Source: JBBQRS01 sp038214535 (GTDB taxonomy: Bacteria; Chloroflexota; Anaerolineae; CG2-30-64-16). From it: 51,409 bases of DNA. The first letter of the stretch is position 1; every line of letters begins with the position of its first letter. Position numbers and translations under genes: made by a program. The stretch covers positions 1 to 51,409 of the forward strand of contig JBBQRS010000021.1 in assembly GCA_038214535.1 (NCBI GenBank). The letters run 5' to 3'. Shown here in pieces: positions 7,063 to 15,120 of this stretch. The notes under the pieces were generated by a model. It was not told the origin of the DNA. It saw only the letters and a program-made list of their open reading frames with translations, and ran no database searches.

Positions 7063-7755
7063 TCATCCATCGCTGACTTCAGCCAGACCTTCCCGATCGA
7101 GGATGACGATGCGGTGCCGGTCGAACTCGATCAGGCCGGCGTCAGCCAGGTCGCGCAGGGCGCGCCCGATCATCTCGCGCACGGTGCCCAGGCGCGCCGC
7201 CATCTCAGACTGAGTGACCATCTGATCGCGTCGCAATTCGTCTTCATCCGCGGAACGCGTGGCTTCGGCCAGGAGCAAGCGCGCCACGCGCGACTTGACC
7301 GAACGCAGCGCCAGGTCTTCGACCATCAGCACCAGGTGGCGGGTACGTTGCGCGATGCTCTCCAATAGCGCCCATGCCAGCTCGGGCCGGGCCAGCGCCA
7401 ACCGGTGCATGCTCTCGCGCGGGATCACCCAGATCGTGGCGTCCGTCGCAGCCATGGCGTTCGCGGGGTTTGGACCGCCATCCCACACGGCGACTTCGTT
7501 GAACGTATTGCCGGGGCCGGACTGTTGCAACACCTGCTCACGGCCCTGCGGCGACAGCTTGTAAATCCGAACTTGCCCCTGCGCGACCACGTGAAAACCG
7601 GCGCACGGCTCGCCTTCCGTGAAAATCACCTGGCCGCGCCCGACGCGCCGCTCTATCACTGCCGCTGCAAGCTCACCCAGCAGGTCATCGGGCAATCCGG
7701 TGAAGCAGGAGACACGGCGCAGTAACTCACGTCGGGATGATGCGGAATCGGCCAT
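7063..7755 (-). CDS. Crp/Fnr-family transcriptional regulator
   Basis: A 230-residue regulator with an N-terminal cyclic-nucleotide-binding beta-roll (about residues 20-130, including GQVIFTEGEPCAGFHVVAQGQ), a dimerisation helix, and a C-terminal winged helix-turn-helix (about 165-225; VTQSEMAARLGTVREMIGRALRDL). No FNR-type N-terminal cysteine cluster is present, so it is not an oxygen-sensing iron-sulfur regulator; it may bind heme (DNR-like) or another ligand. It lies upstream of the ferredoxin and NnrS-like genes on the same strand and is their obvious candidate controller. An imperfect 14-nt palindrome (7760-7773) lies directly before its start, possibly an autoregulatory site. No clear ribosome binding site is seen. 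Confidence 0.88.
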   Translation of the reverse strand: MADSASSRRELLRRVSCFTGLPDDLLGELAAAVIERRVGRGQVIFTEGEPCAGFHVVAQGQVRIYKLSPQGREQVLQQSGPGNTFNEVAVWDGGPNPANAMAATDATIWVIPRESMHRLALARPELAWALLESIAQRTRHLVLMVEDLALRSVKSRVARLLLAEATRSADEDELRRDQMVTQSEMAARLGTVREMIGRALRDLADAGLIEFDRHRIVILDREGLAEVSDG

Positions 7756-7782
7756 GTTTGATGTGTACTCATCGGGTGGAAA

Positions 7783-7813
7783 GACCTGACGGTTTCCGGA
7801 AACCTGTCAGGTC
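7783..7813. repeat. GACCTG-type palindrome in the crp-ppc gap
   Basis: Arms 7783-7797 (GACCTGACGGTTTCC) and 7798-7813 (GGAAACCTGTCAGGTC) pair perfectly except for one deleted base, with no loop. It is related to the copy inside the methyltransferase gene at 4098-4128 and lies between divergent genes. Confidence 0.65.
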
Positions 7814-7839
7814 TGGCGCTTGCCGTAAATCGCAGGTCA

Positions 7840-7868
7840 TTGACGCTGCACTATGGCAATGCTATCAT
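7840..7868 (+). promoter_or_regulatory. sigma70-type promoter of ppc
   Basis: TTGACG (7840-7845) is followed after exactly 17 nt by TATCAT (7863-7868), 43 nt upstream of the ppc start codon. Spacing and consensus are good. Confidence 0.65.
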
Positions 7869-7911
7869 GGCGTTGCGATGCAGCCAAAAACGCGCAGCGT
7901 CAAGGATTATT

Positions 7912-10668
7912 ATGTCTGAATCACGCGACCCGTTAAGCGACCAAATTCATCTCCTGGGCGACCTGCTCGGCGAAACCCTGATTGACCAGGAAGGCCGGGA
8001 GCTGTTCGATCTGGTCGAGACCATCCGCGCGCTGTCGAAGGCCGGGCGGGCAGGCGATACAACCGCCGATCAGGAGTTGCTGGACCTGATCCAGGCATTG
8101 CCTGTCGAGCAAGCCCGCGTGGTCGTTAAGGCGTTCACCGGCTATTTCCAGCTTGTTAACCTGGCGGAGGAACAGGCGCGCGTACGCGTCCTGCGCCAGC
8201 GTGCATGCGTTGCCTTCGAGCGCGATGAGCCGCTGGATGAGACCATCGCTGCCGCCGTCAAGGCGCTACATGCGGAGGGGTTGGACGCCGCGGAAGTGCA
8301 AACTCTGCTCGATAATCTCTACATCACACCGGTGTTCACGGCGCACCCCACGGAGGCCAAACGGCGCACCGTGCTCGCCAAGCTCAACCGCATCGAGGAG
8401 ACGTTACACAGGCTCGACATTCACGCGCTGACACCCGTCGAAGAGATGGCCGCGGCGGCCGCGCTGCGTGAGGAGGTCGTGTCACTGTGGCAAACTGACG
8501 ATGGTCGCCCGCGCCCGCCCACCGTGTTAGACGAAGTGCGCAACGGCCTCTTTTATTTCGAGGATACGCTGTTTGATCTCGCGCCGCTGATCTATATTGA
8601 GATGTGCGCGGCGCTGGAACGCTATTATCCGGGCGTATCGTTCCGTATCCCCGGTTTTCTGCGGTTCGGCAGTTGGATCGGCGGCGACCGTGACGGCAAC
8701 CCCTTCGTCACCGCTTCCGTCACCGAGGCGACCTTGCGTGAGCATCGGGCGACGGCGCTCCGCCTTTACCAGCGCACGCTCGACCGGATGCACGGCCATC
8801 TGAGCAACTCCGCGCGCTATGGCATCACGCCGGCGTTGGCCGAGAGCCTTGCCGCGGACGCCCGACTCTTCCCCGATGAAGCGCGTCTTTCCGAGACGCG
8901 CTATGCGCTGCAACCCTATCGCCACAAGATGGCCTTCATCTATCGCAAGCTGACAAACACGCTGGAACATAATCAACGCCACTGGCGCGCCGATTACGTG
9001 CCGCGCCCTGACGCCTATCACAACGCCGAAGAACTGCTGGCCGATCTGCGTCTGGTGCAAGAAAGCCTACGCACCCATCAAGGCGACAAGCTGGCCGATG
9101 GGCGGCTGGCCCAGTTGATCCGTCAGGTCGAGGTGTTTGGCTTCCACCTGGCGACGCTCGATTTACGCCAGCACGCCGAGCGCCACCGGAACGCCCTGAA
9201 CGAGGTCTTCGACCGTTACGGCATCGCCCCCGATTACGCGACCTGGACCGAACCGCAAAAGGTGCGCCTGCTCACTTCGGAACTATTGAACCCGCGCCCG
9301 CTCGCCCCGGTGCAACTCGATTTCAGCCCGGAGACCAACGAGACGCTGGGCCTGTTCCGCCTGGTGCGGCGGGCGCACCAGCGCATCGGCCCGCGCGCCA
9401 TCGAGAACTACATCATCAGTATGACCCGGGGCGCGAGTGATGTATTGGCAGTACAGTTGATGGCGAAAGACGCGGGCGTGGACGACCGGTTGAACATCGT
9501 CCCCCTCTTCGAGACGATCGCCGACCTGCGGCGCGCGCCCGAAATAATGGAGGCGCTGTTCACCAATCCCGCCTACGACCGGCATCTCGATGCGCGCAAC
9601 CGCGATCAGCAGATCATGATCGGCTACAGCGACTCAAACAAGGACGGAGGCTATCTGACCGCCAACTGGGAGCTTTACCTGGCGCAGCGCGCGCTGGCGG
9701 CTGTCTGTGACCGGCACGGCGTCACGCTGACCCTGTTCCACGGGCGCGGCGGGACCGTCGGGCGCGGGGGCGGCCCGGCCAACCGCGCCATCCTGGCGCA
9801 GCCGCCCGAATCGGTGCGCGGGCGCATCCGCCTGACGGAGCAGGGCGAAACGATCACCAACCGGTATGCCAACCCGGAGCTGGCGCATCGGTATCTGGAG
9901 CAGATCATCCATGCCGTGTTGCTGACCAGCGGACGGCGACCTACGCCGGACATTGCACAACAACGCGCCTGGGAAGACGCCATGACAGAACTCTCGCTGG
10001 AATCCGGGCGCGCCTATCGCCGGTTGGTCACCGACACGCCGGAGTTGCTGGATTACTTCTATCAGGCGACCCCCATCGAGGCGATCAGTCACCTCAATAT
10101 CGGCAGCCGCCCGGCGCGCCGGCGCGCGTCGCGCGGCATCGGCGACCTGCGCGCGATCCCCTGGGTGTTCGCCTGGGCGCAGAGTCGCGTGGCGTTGCCC
10201 GGCTGGTATGGCCTGGGCATAGCGTTGGAAACCTGGAGCGGGCAGGATGTGACGCGTTGGGCCTTGCTGACCGGTATGTACCGGGGTTGGCCGTTCTTCC
10301 AAACGGTGATTGACAACGCGCAAATGTCGCTGCGCAAGGGCGATCTGCACATCGCGCAGGTCTACGCGGGGCTGGCCGACCCGCCTACGCGCGAGGTGAT
10401 TTATCCCATCCTGCGCGGTGAATTCGAGCGGACCGAAGCGTGTATCTTACGATTGACGCAGCAGGAATATCTGCTGGAGCGCGAACACTGGCTGCAACGC
10501 GCCATCCAGTTGCGTAACCCCTACATTGACCCGCTGAATTACATCCAGGTCGCGGAGTTATGTCGCCTCAACGGTAACTGCGAGACGGACGCCGAACGCA
10601 GCGAACTCGAAGAAGTGCTGCTGCTCACCGTCAACGGCATCGCCGCGGGGCTGCGCAATACCGGTTAA
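7912..10668 (+). CDS. ppc: Phosphoenolpyruvate carboxylase
   Basis: A 918-residue enzyme that carboxylates phosphoenolpyruvate with bicarbonate to oxaloacetate, refilling the TCA cycle. All hallmark motifs are present: FTAHPTEAKRR with catalytic His145, GSWIGGDRDGNPFVT, GYSDSNKDGGYLTANW, the mobile loop FHGRGGTVGRGGGP near residue 610, and the C-terminal GLRNTG. Length matches the family. The start at 7912 follows AAGGATTATT; an in-frame ATG at 7840 lies inside the promoter. It ends 6 nt before the converging RCC1 gene, with no visible terminator. Confidence 0.97.
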   Translation: MSESRDPLSDQIHLLGDLLGETLIDQEGRELFDLVETIRALSKAGRAGDTTADQELLDLIQALPVEQARVVVKAFTGYFQLVNLAEEQARVRVLRQRACVAFERDEPLDETIAAAVKALHAEGLDAAEVQTLLDNLYITPVFTAHPTEAKRRTVLAKLNRIEETLHRLDIHALTPVEEMAAAAALREEVVSLWQTDDGRPRPPTVLDEVRNGLFYFEDTLFDLAPLIYIEMCAALERYYPGVSFRIPGFLRFGSWIGGDRDGNPFVTASVTEATLREHRATALRLYQRTLDRMHGHLSNSARYGITPALAESLAADARLFPDEARLSETRYALQPYRHKMAFIYRKLTNTLEHNQRHWRADYVPRPDAYHNAEELLADLRLVQESLRTHQGDKLADGRLAQLIRQVEVFGFHLATLDLRQHAERHRNALNEVFDRYGIAPDYATWTEPQKVRLLTSELLNPRPLAPVQLDFSPETNETLGLFRLVRRAHQRIGPRAIENYIISMTRGASDVLAVQLMAKDAGVDDRLNIVPLFETIADLRRAPEIMEALFTNPAYDRHLDARNRDQQIMIGYSDSNKDGGYLTANWELYLAQRALAAVCDRHGVTLTLFHGRGGTVGRGGGPANRAILAQPPESVRGRIRLTEQGETITNRYANPELAHRYLEQIIHAVLLTSGRRPTPDIAQQRAWEDAMTELSLESGRAYRRLVTDTPELLDYFYQATPIEAISHLNIGSRPARRRASRGIGDLRAIPWVFAWAQSRVALPGWYGLGIALETWSGQDVTRWALLTGMYRGWPFFQTVIDNAQMSLRKGDLHIAQVYAGLADPPTREVIYPILRGEFERTEACILRLTQQEYLLEREHWLQRAIQLRNPYIDPLNYIQVAELCRLNGNCETDAERSELEEVLLLTVNGIAAGLRNTG

Positions 10669-10674
10669 CCGCGT

Positions 10675-12960
10675 TTATCTGCCGATTTGCGGTTGGAAGA
10701 GTCGGTGTGCAGCCGATGGACGGAAGCCGATCACCGGTGTGGGTACCCAACCGGGATTGATGCCCAGTTGCCCAAAGTAGTTGCTGCCCCAGCACCATAG
10801 CTCACCCGTGACCACCGCGCACGAGTGGTTATCACCGACAGCCATATCCGTTGCGCCGCTCCCTGCATCCAGCCCGACTACATCCACCGGGGTGAAACGA
10901 TCCACATTGGTCCCATCTCCCAGGCGGCCGCCATAGTTGTAGCCCCAGCATTTCACCCCGCCCGCGACCACTGCGCAACTGTGGTATTCGGCAGCGCCAA
11001 TATGTGTTACGCTGCTGCTGGCTCCCAGCCCAGCCACATCTACAGGTATCACACGGTCGTGGTCTGTGCCGTCGCCCAACTGCCCGTAGTAATTATCGCC
11101 CCAGCACTTTGCGCCACCAGCGACCTGCGCGCACGTGTGAATGTTTCCGGCGCTGATGGCGGTTACTCCGCTCCGTGCATCCAACCCGCTCACCGCGACA
11201 GGCGTCAGATGCGGTGTCATGGAACCGTCGCCGAGTTGCCCAAAATAATTATAGCCCCAACACCGCGCGCCGACGGCAGTGACCGCACAGGTATGTCTGT
11301 TTCCGGCGGATAGTGCAATCGCCCCGCTGCCCGGGCCCAGCCCCGTGACACCGACCGGCGCCCAGCGGTCGGCAGTTGTCCCATCGCCCAACTGGCCGTT
11401 TGCGTTCCGCCCCCAGCACAGCACTTGACCGTCGCCCCGCGCGGCGCAGGTATGCTCGTTGCCGGCGCTGATGAGAATCACGTTACTGCCCGGCCTCAGA
11501 CCCACAACGTCCGCGGGAGCCGAGCGATCAAGCTTTGTATCGTCGCCCAATTGGCCGAACTGGTTATAGCCCCAACACTTCACCCCACCGGCGACGATTG
11601 CGCAGGTGTGAACTGTGCCCGCGGCAACGGCTGTAACATCACTGCCGGGTCCCAGGCCCATCACATAAGCGGGTTGAAAATCTCTCGTGAGCATACCGGT
11701 TCCCATGTTCCAACCCCAACACAGCACGCCGCCATCCGAAAGAGCACACGTGTACGCATGACCGGCGGTGACGGCAAGGATCTCGCTGCCCGCCGGAAGC
11801 CCGGCGACCTGTACGGGCGTCCAATGCTCAAAGACCAGGCCGTTTCCCAGTTGGCCTTGTTGATTATTGCCCCAGCACATAATGCCGCCGCCCTGTAGCG
11901 CGCAGGAGTGCTGTTCGCCTGCGACAACGGCGGTAACAGCGCTCGCCGGGTCGAGCCCGATGACGTCCACCGGGTCGGGGCGGTTAATGCGCGTGCCGTC
12001 GCCCACCTGCCCATACAGATTGTCGCCCCAACACTTCGTCACTGCCCCCGCTGCTACGGCGCACGTGTGATCTTTGCCCGCGGCCAGGGAGAACACGCCG
12101 CTGCCCGGCCCCAGGCCGTTCACGGCTTCGGGCGCGAGCGACCAATCGCGCGTACACTGCACGCCACCGGCGACAATGGCGCACGTGTCGTATGGTCCAC
12201 CCACAACATGCGTTACGCTGCTATCTGCGCCCCACCCGGTCACATCCGCCGGGATGCGGTGGATTTCCGCTCCGTATTCGCTTGCGCGGCCCCAACACGT
12301 GACGCCCCCGGCGACCGCTAGGGCGCAACTGTGGATCTTCCCCGCGGTGATTTCCGCAACGCCGCCCGCCAGCCCGATAACGTTCACCGGCTCGGCCCGA
12401 GACTGCGTCGTGCCGTTGCCAAGCTGGCCGTCGGAGTTTTCGCCCCAACACATGACACCGCCGGATGCCGTCAGCGCGCAGGTGTGCCATCCTCCGGCGC
12501 TGATTGCTGCGGCCTTGCGCCCCGCGCCGAGGCCGATCACAGCCACCGGTGTCAATTGCTGCGTCCAACTGCCGTCGCCCAGTTGGCCGTATTTGTTATA
12601 GCCCCAGCATTTCACTCCGCCATCTGCCAGCAGTGCGCAGGTGTGACTATCGCCGGCGGACACCGAGATCACGTTGCTGCCGGGGCCCAGCCCCAGCACA
12701 TCTACCGGTTCACGCCGGTCAACCGTCGTGCCATCGCCAAGCTGACCGTAGGCATTATCGCCCCAGCACCGTACACCGCCCTCAACCGTGACGGCGCAGG
12801 TGTGGCGACTTCCGGCGCTGATTGCAACAGCGGATGAGGACAGCGCAGAAGCGTCGTCTTGCGCCGAATACGGTACGCGATCAGCCCGGGTTGGGTAGGC
12901 AGAGAACAATGGGAATGAGAGGACGAGGATCGAAATAAGAGCCGCCAGATGAGGGAGCAT
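10675..12960 (-). CDS. Secreted RCC1-repeat beta-propeller protein
   Basis: A 761-residue protein with a signal peptide (LAALISILVLSFPLF, cleavage probably near Ala26) and 14 RCC1-type repeats of about 50 residues, each with the core H-T-C-A ... CWG-x-N-x-x-G-Q-L-G-D-G. The H-T/S-C-A and CWG cysteines recur in nearly every repeat, so one disulfide per blade is likely. Fourteen repeats fit two seven-bladed propellers. Repeats 4, 5 and 8 are degenerate. The C-terminus ends in LFQPQIGR, like YLPLIGR of the divergent neighbour. The start at 12960 has an AGGAGG. Bacterial RCC1 proteins are usually surface or extracellular; a binding function is inferred, no substrate is known. Confidence 0.85.
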   Translation of the reverse strand: MLPHLAALISILVLSFPLFSAYPTRADRVPYSAQDDASALSSSAVAISAGSRHTCAVTVEGGVRCWGDNAYGQLGDGTTVDRREPVDVLGLGPGSNVISVSAGDSHTCALLADGGVKCWGYNKYGQLGDGSWTQQLTPVAVIGLGAGRKAAAISAGGWHTCALTASGGVMCWGENSDGQLGNGTTQSRAEPVNVIGLAGGVAEITAGKIHSCALAVAGGVTCWGRASEYGAEIHRIPADVTGWGADSSVTHVVGGPYDTCAIVAGGVQCTRDWSLAPEAVNGLGPGSGVFSLAAGKDHTCAVAAGAVTKCWGDNLYGQVGDGTRINRPDPVDVIGLDPASAVTAVVAGEQHSCALQGGGIMCWGNNQQGQLGNGLVFEHWTPVQVAGLPAGSEILAVTAGHAYTCALSDGGVLCWGWNMGTGMLTRDFQPAYVMGLGPGSDVTAVAAGTVHTCAIVAGGVKCWGYNQFGQLGDDTKLDRSAPADVVGLRPGSNVILISAGNEHTCAARGDGQVLCWGRNANGQLGDGTTADRWAPVGVTGLGPGSGAIALSAGNRHTCAVTAVGARCWGYNYFGQLGDGSMTPHLTPVAVSGLDARSGVTAISAGNIHTCAQVAGGAKCWGDNYYGQLGDGTDHDRVIPVDVAGLGASSSVTHIGAAEYHSCAVVAGGVKCWGYNYGGRLGDGTNVDRFTPVDVVGLDAGSGATDMAVGDNHSCAVVTGELWCWGSNYFGQLGINPGWVPTPVIGFRPSAAHRLFQPQIGR

Positions 12961-12988
12961 GTGAGCCTCCTTGCGCTATCGGACTTTG

Positions 12989-13018
12989 TTGACAAGAGGG
13001 AAGCGATAGTGCAATACT
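12989..13018 (+). promoter_or_regulatory. Promoter of the beta-helix protein gene
   Basis: TTGACA (12989-12994), 18 nt, then AATACT (13013-13018), about 57 nt before the start codon. It abuts the opposing RCC1 promoter (13022-13050), so the two would compete or be controlled together. Confidence 0.5.
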
Positions 13019-13021
13019 GAC

Positions 13022-13050
13022 ATTATCACGCATATCTGGCTTATTGACAA
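13022..13050 (-). promoter_or_regulatory. Promoter of the RCC1-repeat gene
   Basis: On the minus strand TTGTCA (13045-13050) is followed after 17 nt by GATAAT (13022-13027), about 62 nt upstream of the RCC1 start. Good consensus. Confidence 0.6.
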
Positions 13051-13074
13051 CGTGCTTTCAGACCGGAGGTTGCC

Positions 13075-15120
13075 ATGACATCCCTGACCTTTCTGCTCCT
13101 GTTGTCCCTCCTGTTTGCCCCGATACGCGCAGTGCTGTATGGAATGGCCTCCCGCAGCGTTGAGCATACGGTCTGCCCGGCCGGCCCACCCGCGTGCGAC
13201 TATACGATCTTGCAGGCGGCCATCTCCGCGGCCGCGCCCGGCGATATCGTCCTCGCGTCGCCCGGCGACTATGCCGGCCCGGTCGCGCTGAAGGCGGGCG
13301 TCCGCGTGATTTCCACCGATGGGGCCGACGTCACGACGGTCTACGCGGAGGACGGCCCGGTCGTCACGTATGTGGCCTTGAGTCAGGACGACGCGACCGA
13401 GTTGACCGGCTTCACCCTGCGGCTCACCCAACCCGCCGTTGACGCAATCGGTGTTCGCATCCAGGGCGGTACGTTTGCGTTCAATGCAAGCGTGATACGC
13501 GATATCGTGGGCGAACCCGGCGACCCGACGCACCCGGACGGCTATCCGGCCATCGGCATCCTGAGCACAGGCGCGGCGCAACTCGAGATCAGGGATAGTC
13601 TGGTCGCGGAAATTCATGGCGGCGACGGCGCACCCAACGTTGACTCAAGGGGCGGCGACGCGGCGGGCGTCCGGTCGGAGGGCGACGGTGAAGTCATCCT
13701 TCAAGACAGCTCCATCCGGCAGGTCTCCGGGGGCAGCGCAGATACGCAGTGGCAGGGGCCGTATGGCTGCGTCGGCCGCGGCGGCGATGGGGCGGGTGTC
13801 TGGATGGCTGGCGCCGGAGAACTCACGGTCGCCGGTGCAACGATCAGCGACATCATCGGTGGCGCGCCGTGCCGAGCGTATCCCATCTGGTGCATATCCG
13901 GGGCCGGCGCAGCGACGGGCATCCTCAAGTCAGGCGGCCATCTGGTGTTTGATAACAGCGTCATCCATGACGTTGCGGTCGAACCGTCGCATCGTGGACA
14001 GCCTGCGGTCGGGCTGATGCTGGTAGACGCGGCGACTGCCGAAGTGACGGGAGTCGTCATCCGGGACATCACGGCGCACCCGCCCTGGTCAGAAGTAGTC
14101 CGCAACCTTACAGCAACAACTGCAACGCCCGATTCACCCTGTTGTGGGTCGCCGCCGGGCGACGCCATCGGAATCAGGGCAGACATAGCGCGTTCGCTGA
14201 CACTGAAGGCCAGCGTGATCCAGGACGTGATCAGTGCGAATAACTACAGTTCGGCCACGGGCGTATCCATCGGCGGCGTCTGCGACGCGGTGATCGAGCA
14301 CAATCGCATCGAAGGCCTCCTCGGCGGCTTTGGGGGCCAGCGTGCGTATCCGGCTCCTATCGCAGCAGTCGGTATCTGGGACCAAAGCGCCGGGAATGTC
14401 CTACTCGCGGCGAATACCCTGCGCGATGTTACCGGCGCCAACGGGCAAAGCTGGTGCTACGGCTCCCCATCAGGCGGCGGCAGCGTGGCCGGCATTTACC
14501 TCGATGGCGCTGCCACAGGTTCTGCCCGCGCGCAAAACAACATCGTCGCGGAGGTTCATGGCGGCGATGGCGACAGCGACGGCAATTGGGGTTGGGGAGA
14601 CGCCGACGGTGGCAATGCGTTCGCGATCTTGCTCGGGGGGAACCATGCGCTGTATCACAATACGCTCTTTCACACCACAGCAGGTATGCCCGGCGAAGAT
14701 ATGGGCAACCCCGGCGAGGCGTCTGGCGTGCATGTGATAGCAGGCGGCGAGGCCACAGGCCACAGCAACGCGCTGGTCGGGCATGGGGTCGGGCTGGTCG
14801 TGGAATCGGGCGGAACGTCAACGCTGGACTACACGGGTTTCTGGATTAACGGGAAGAATCACGAGGGCGTGAAGCCGAACAAGCACGAAATAGACGCCAA
14901 CCCGAACTTCAAAGACCCGGACGCGGGCGACCTGCATCTGACGCAGGGGTCGCCCTTCATAGACGCCGGTTATCCCCGCTCGATGATCCGCGAGGACATT
15001 GACGGCGACCCGCGGCCGGTGGACGGGGACGGCGATGGCGTGGCCCTGGCGGATATCGGTGCGGACGAGTATCTGCCCAGCTTAAACTTCAGCTTCTATC
15101 TGCCCCTGATCGGCAGATAG
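13075..15120 (+). CDS. Secreted right-handed parallel beta-helix protein
   Basis: A 681-residue protein with a hydrophobic signal segment (SLTFLLLLSLLFAPIRA), an N-terminal C-x5-C-Y/T-I-L-Q-A-A-I-S start of a pectin-lyase-like fold (CDYTILQAAISAAAPGD), and many short beta-helix coils with the pattern V-I-x-D-I/V. The C-terminal GSPFIDAG ... DIDGDPRP ... DIGADEY is the ending known from choice-of-anchor-Q beta-helix proteins. It ends in FYLPLIGR. No catalytic residues of a polysaccharide lyase can be assigned, so enzyme or adhesin remains open. The start at 13075 has GGAGG 5 nt upstream. Its last 39 nt overlap the 3' end of the PrsW-like gene on the other strand. Confidence 0.85.
   Translation: MTSLTFLLLLSLLFAPIRAVLYGMASRSVEHTVCPAGPPACDYTILQAAISAAAPGDIVLASPGDYAGPVALKAGVRVISTDGADVTTVYAEDGPVVTYVALSQDDATELTGFTLRLTQPAVDAIGVRIQGGTFAFNASVIRDIVGEPGDPTHPDGYPAIGILSTGAAQLEIRDSLVAEIHGGDGAPNVDSRGGDAAGVRSEGDGEVILQDSSIRQVSGGSADTQWQGPYGCVGRGGDGAGVWMAGAGELTVAGATISDIIGGAPCRAYPIWCISGAGAATGILKSGGHLVFDNSVIHDVAVEPSHRGQPAVGLMLVDAATAEVTGVVIRDITAHPPWSEVVRNLTATTATPDSPCCGSPPGDAIGIRADIARSLTLKASVIQDVISANNYSSATGVSIGGVCDAVIEHNRIEGLLGGFGGQRAYPAPIAAVGIWDQSAGNVLLAANTLRDVTGANGQSWCYGSPSGGGSVAGIYLDGAATGSARAQNNIVAEVHGGDGDSDGNWGWGDADGGNAFAILLGGNHALYHNTLFHTTAGMPGEDMGNPGEASGVHVIAGGEATGHSNALVGHGVGLVVESGGTSTLDYTGFWINGKNHEGVKPNKHEIDANPNFKDPDAGDLHLTQGSPFIDAGYPRSMIREDIDGDPRPVDGDGDGVALADIGADEYLPSLNFSFYLPLIGR

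Noticed and set aside
10675..12960. Regular DNA repetition considered as CRISPR or tandem repeat
   Set aside because: The period of about 150-160 nt is degenerate and follows the RCC1 protein repeat; there is no short identical repeat with unique spacers.
10675..12960. RCC1 repeats considered as eukaryotic contamination
   Set aside because: The gene has a bacterial signal peptide, an AGGAGG ribosome binding site, and bacterial neighbours on both sides; RCC1 repeats are known in bacterial secreted proteins.
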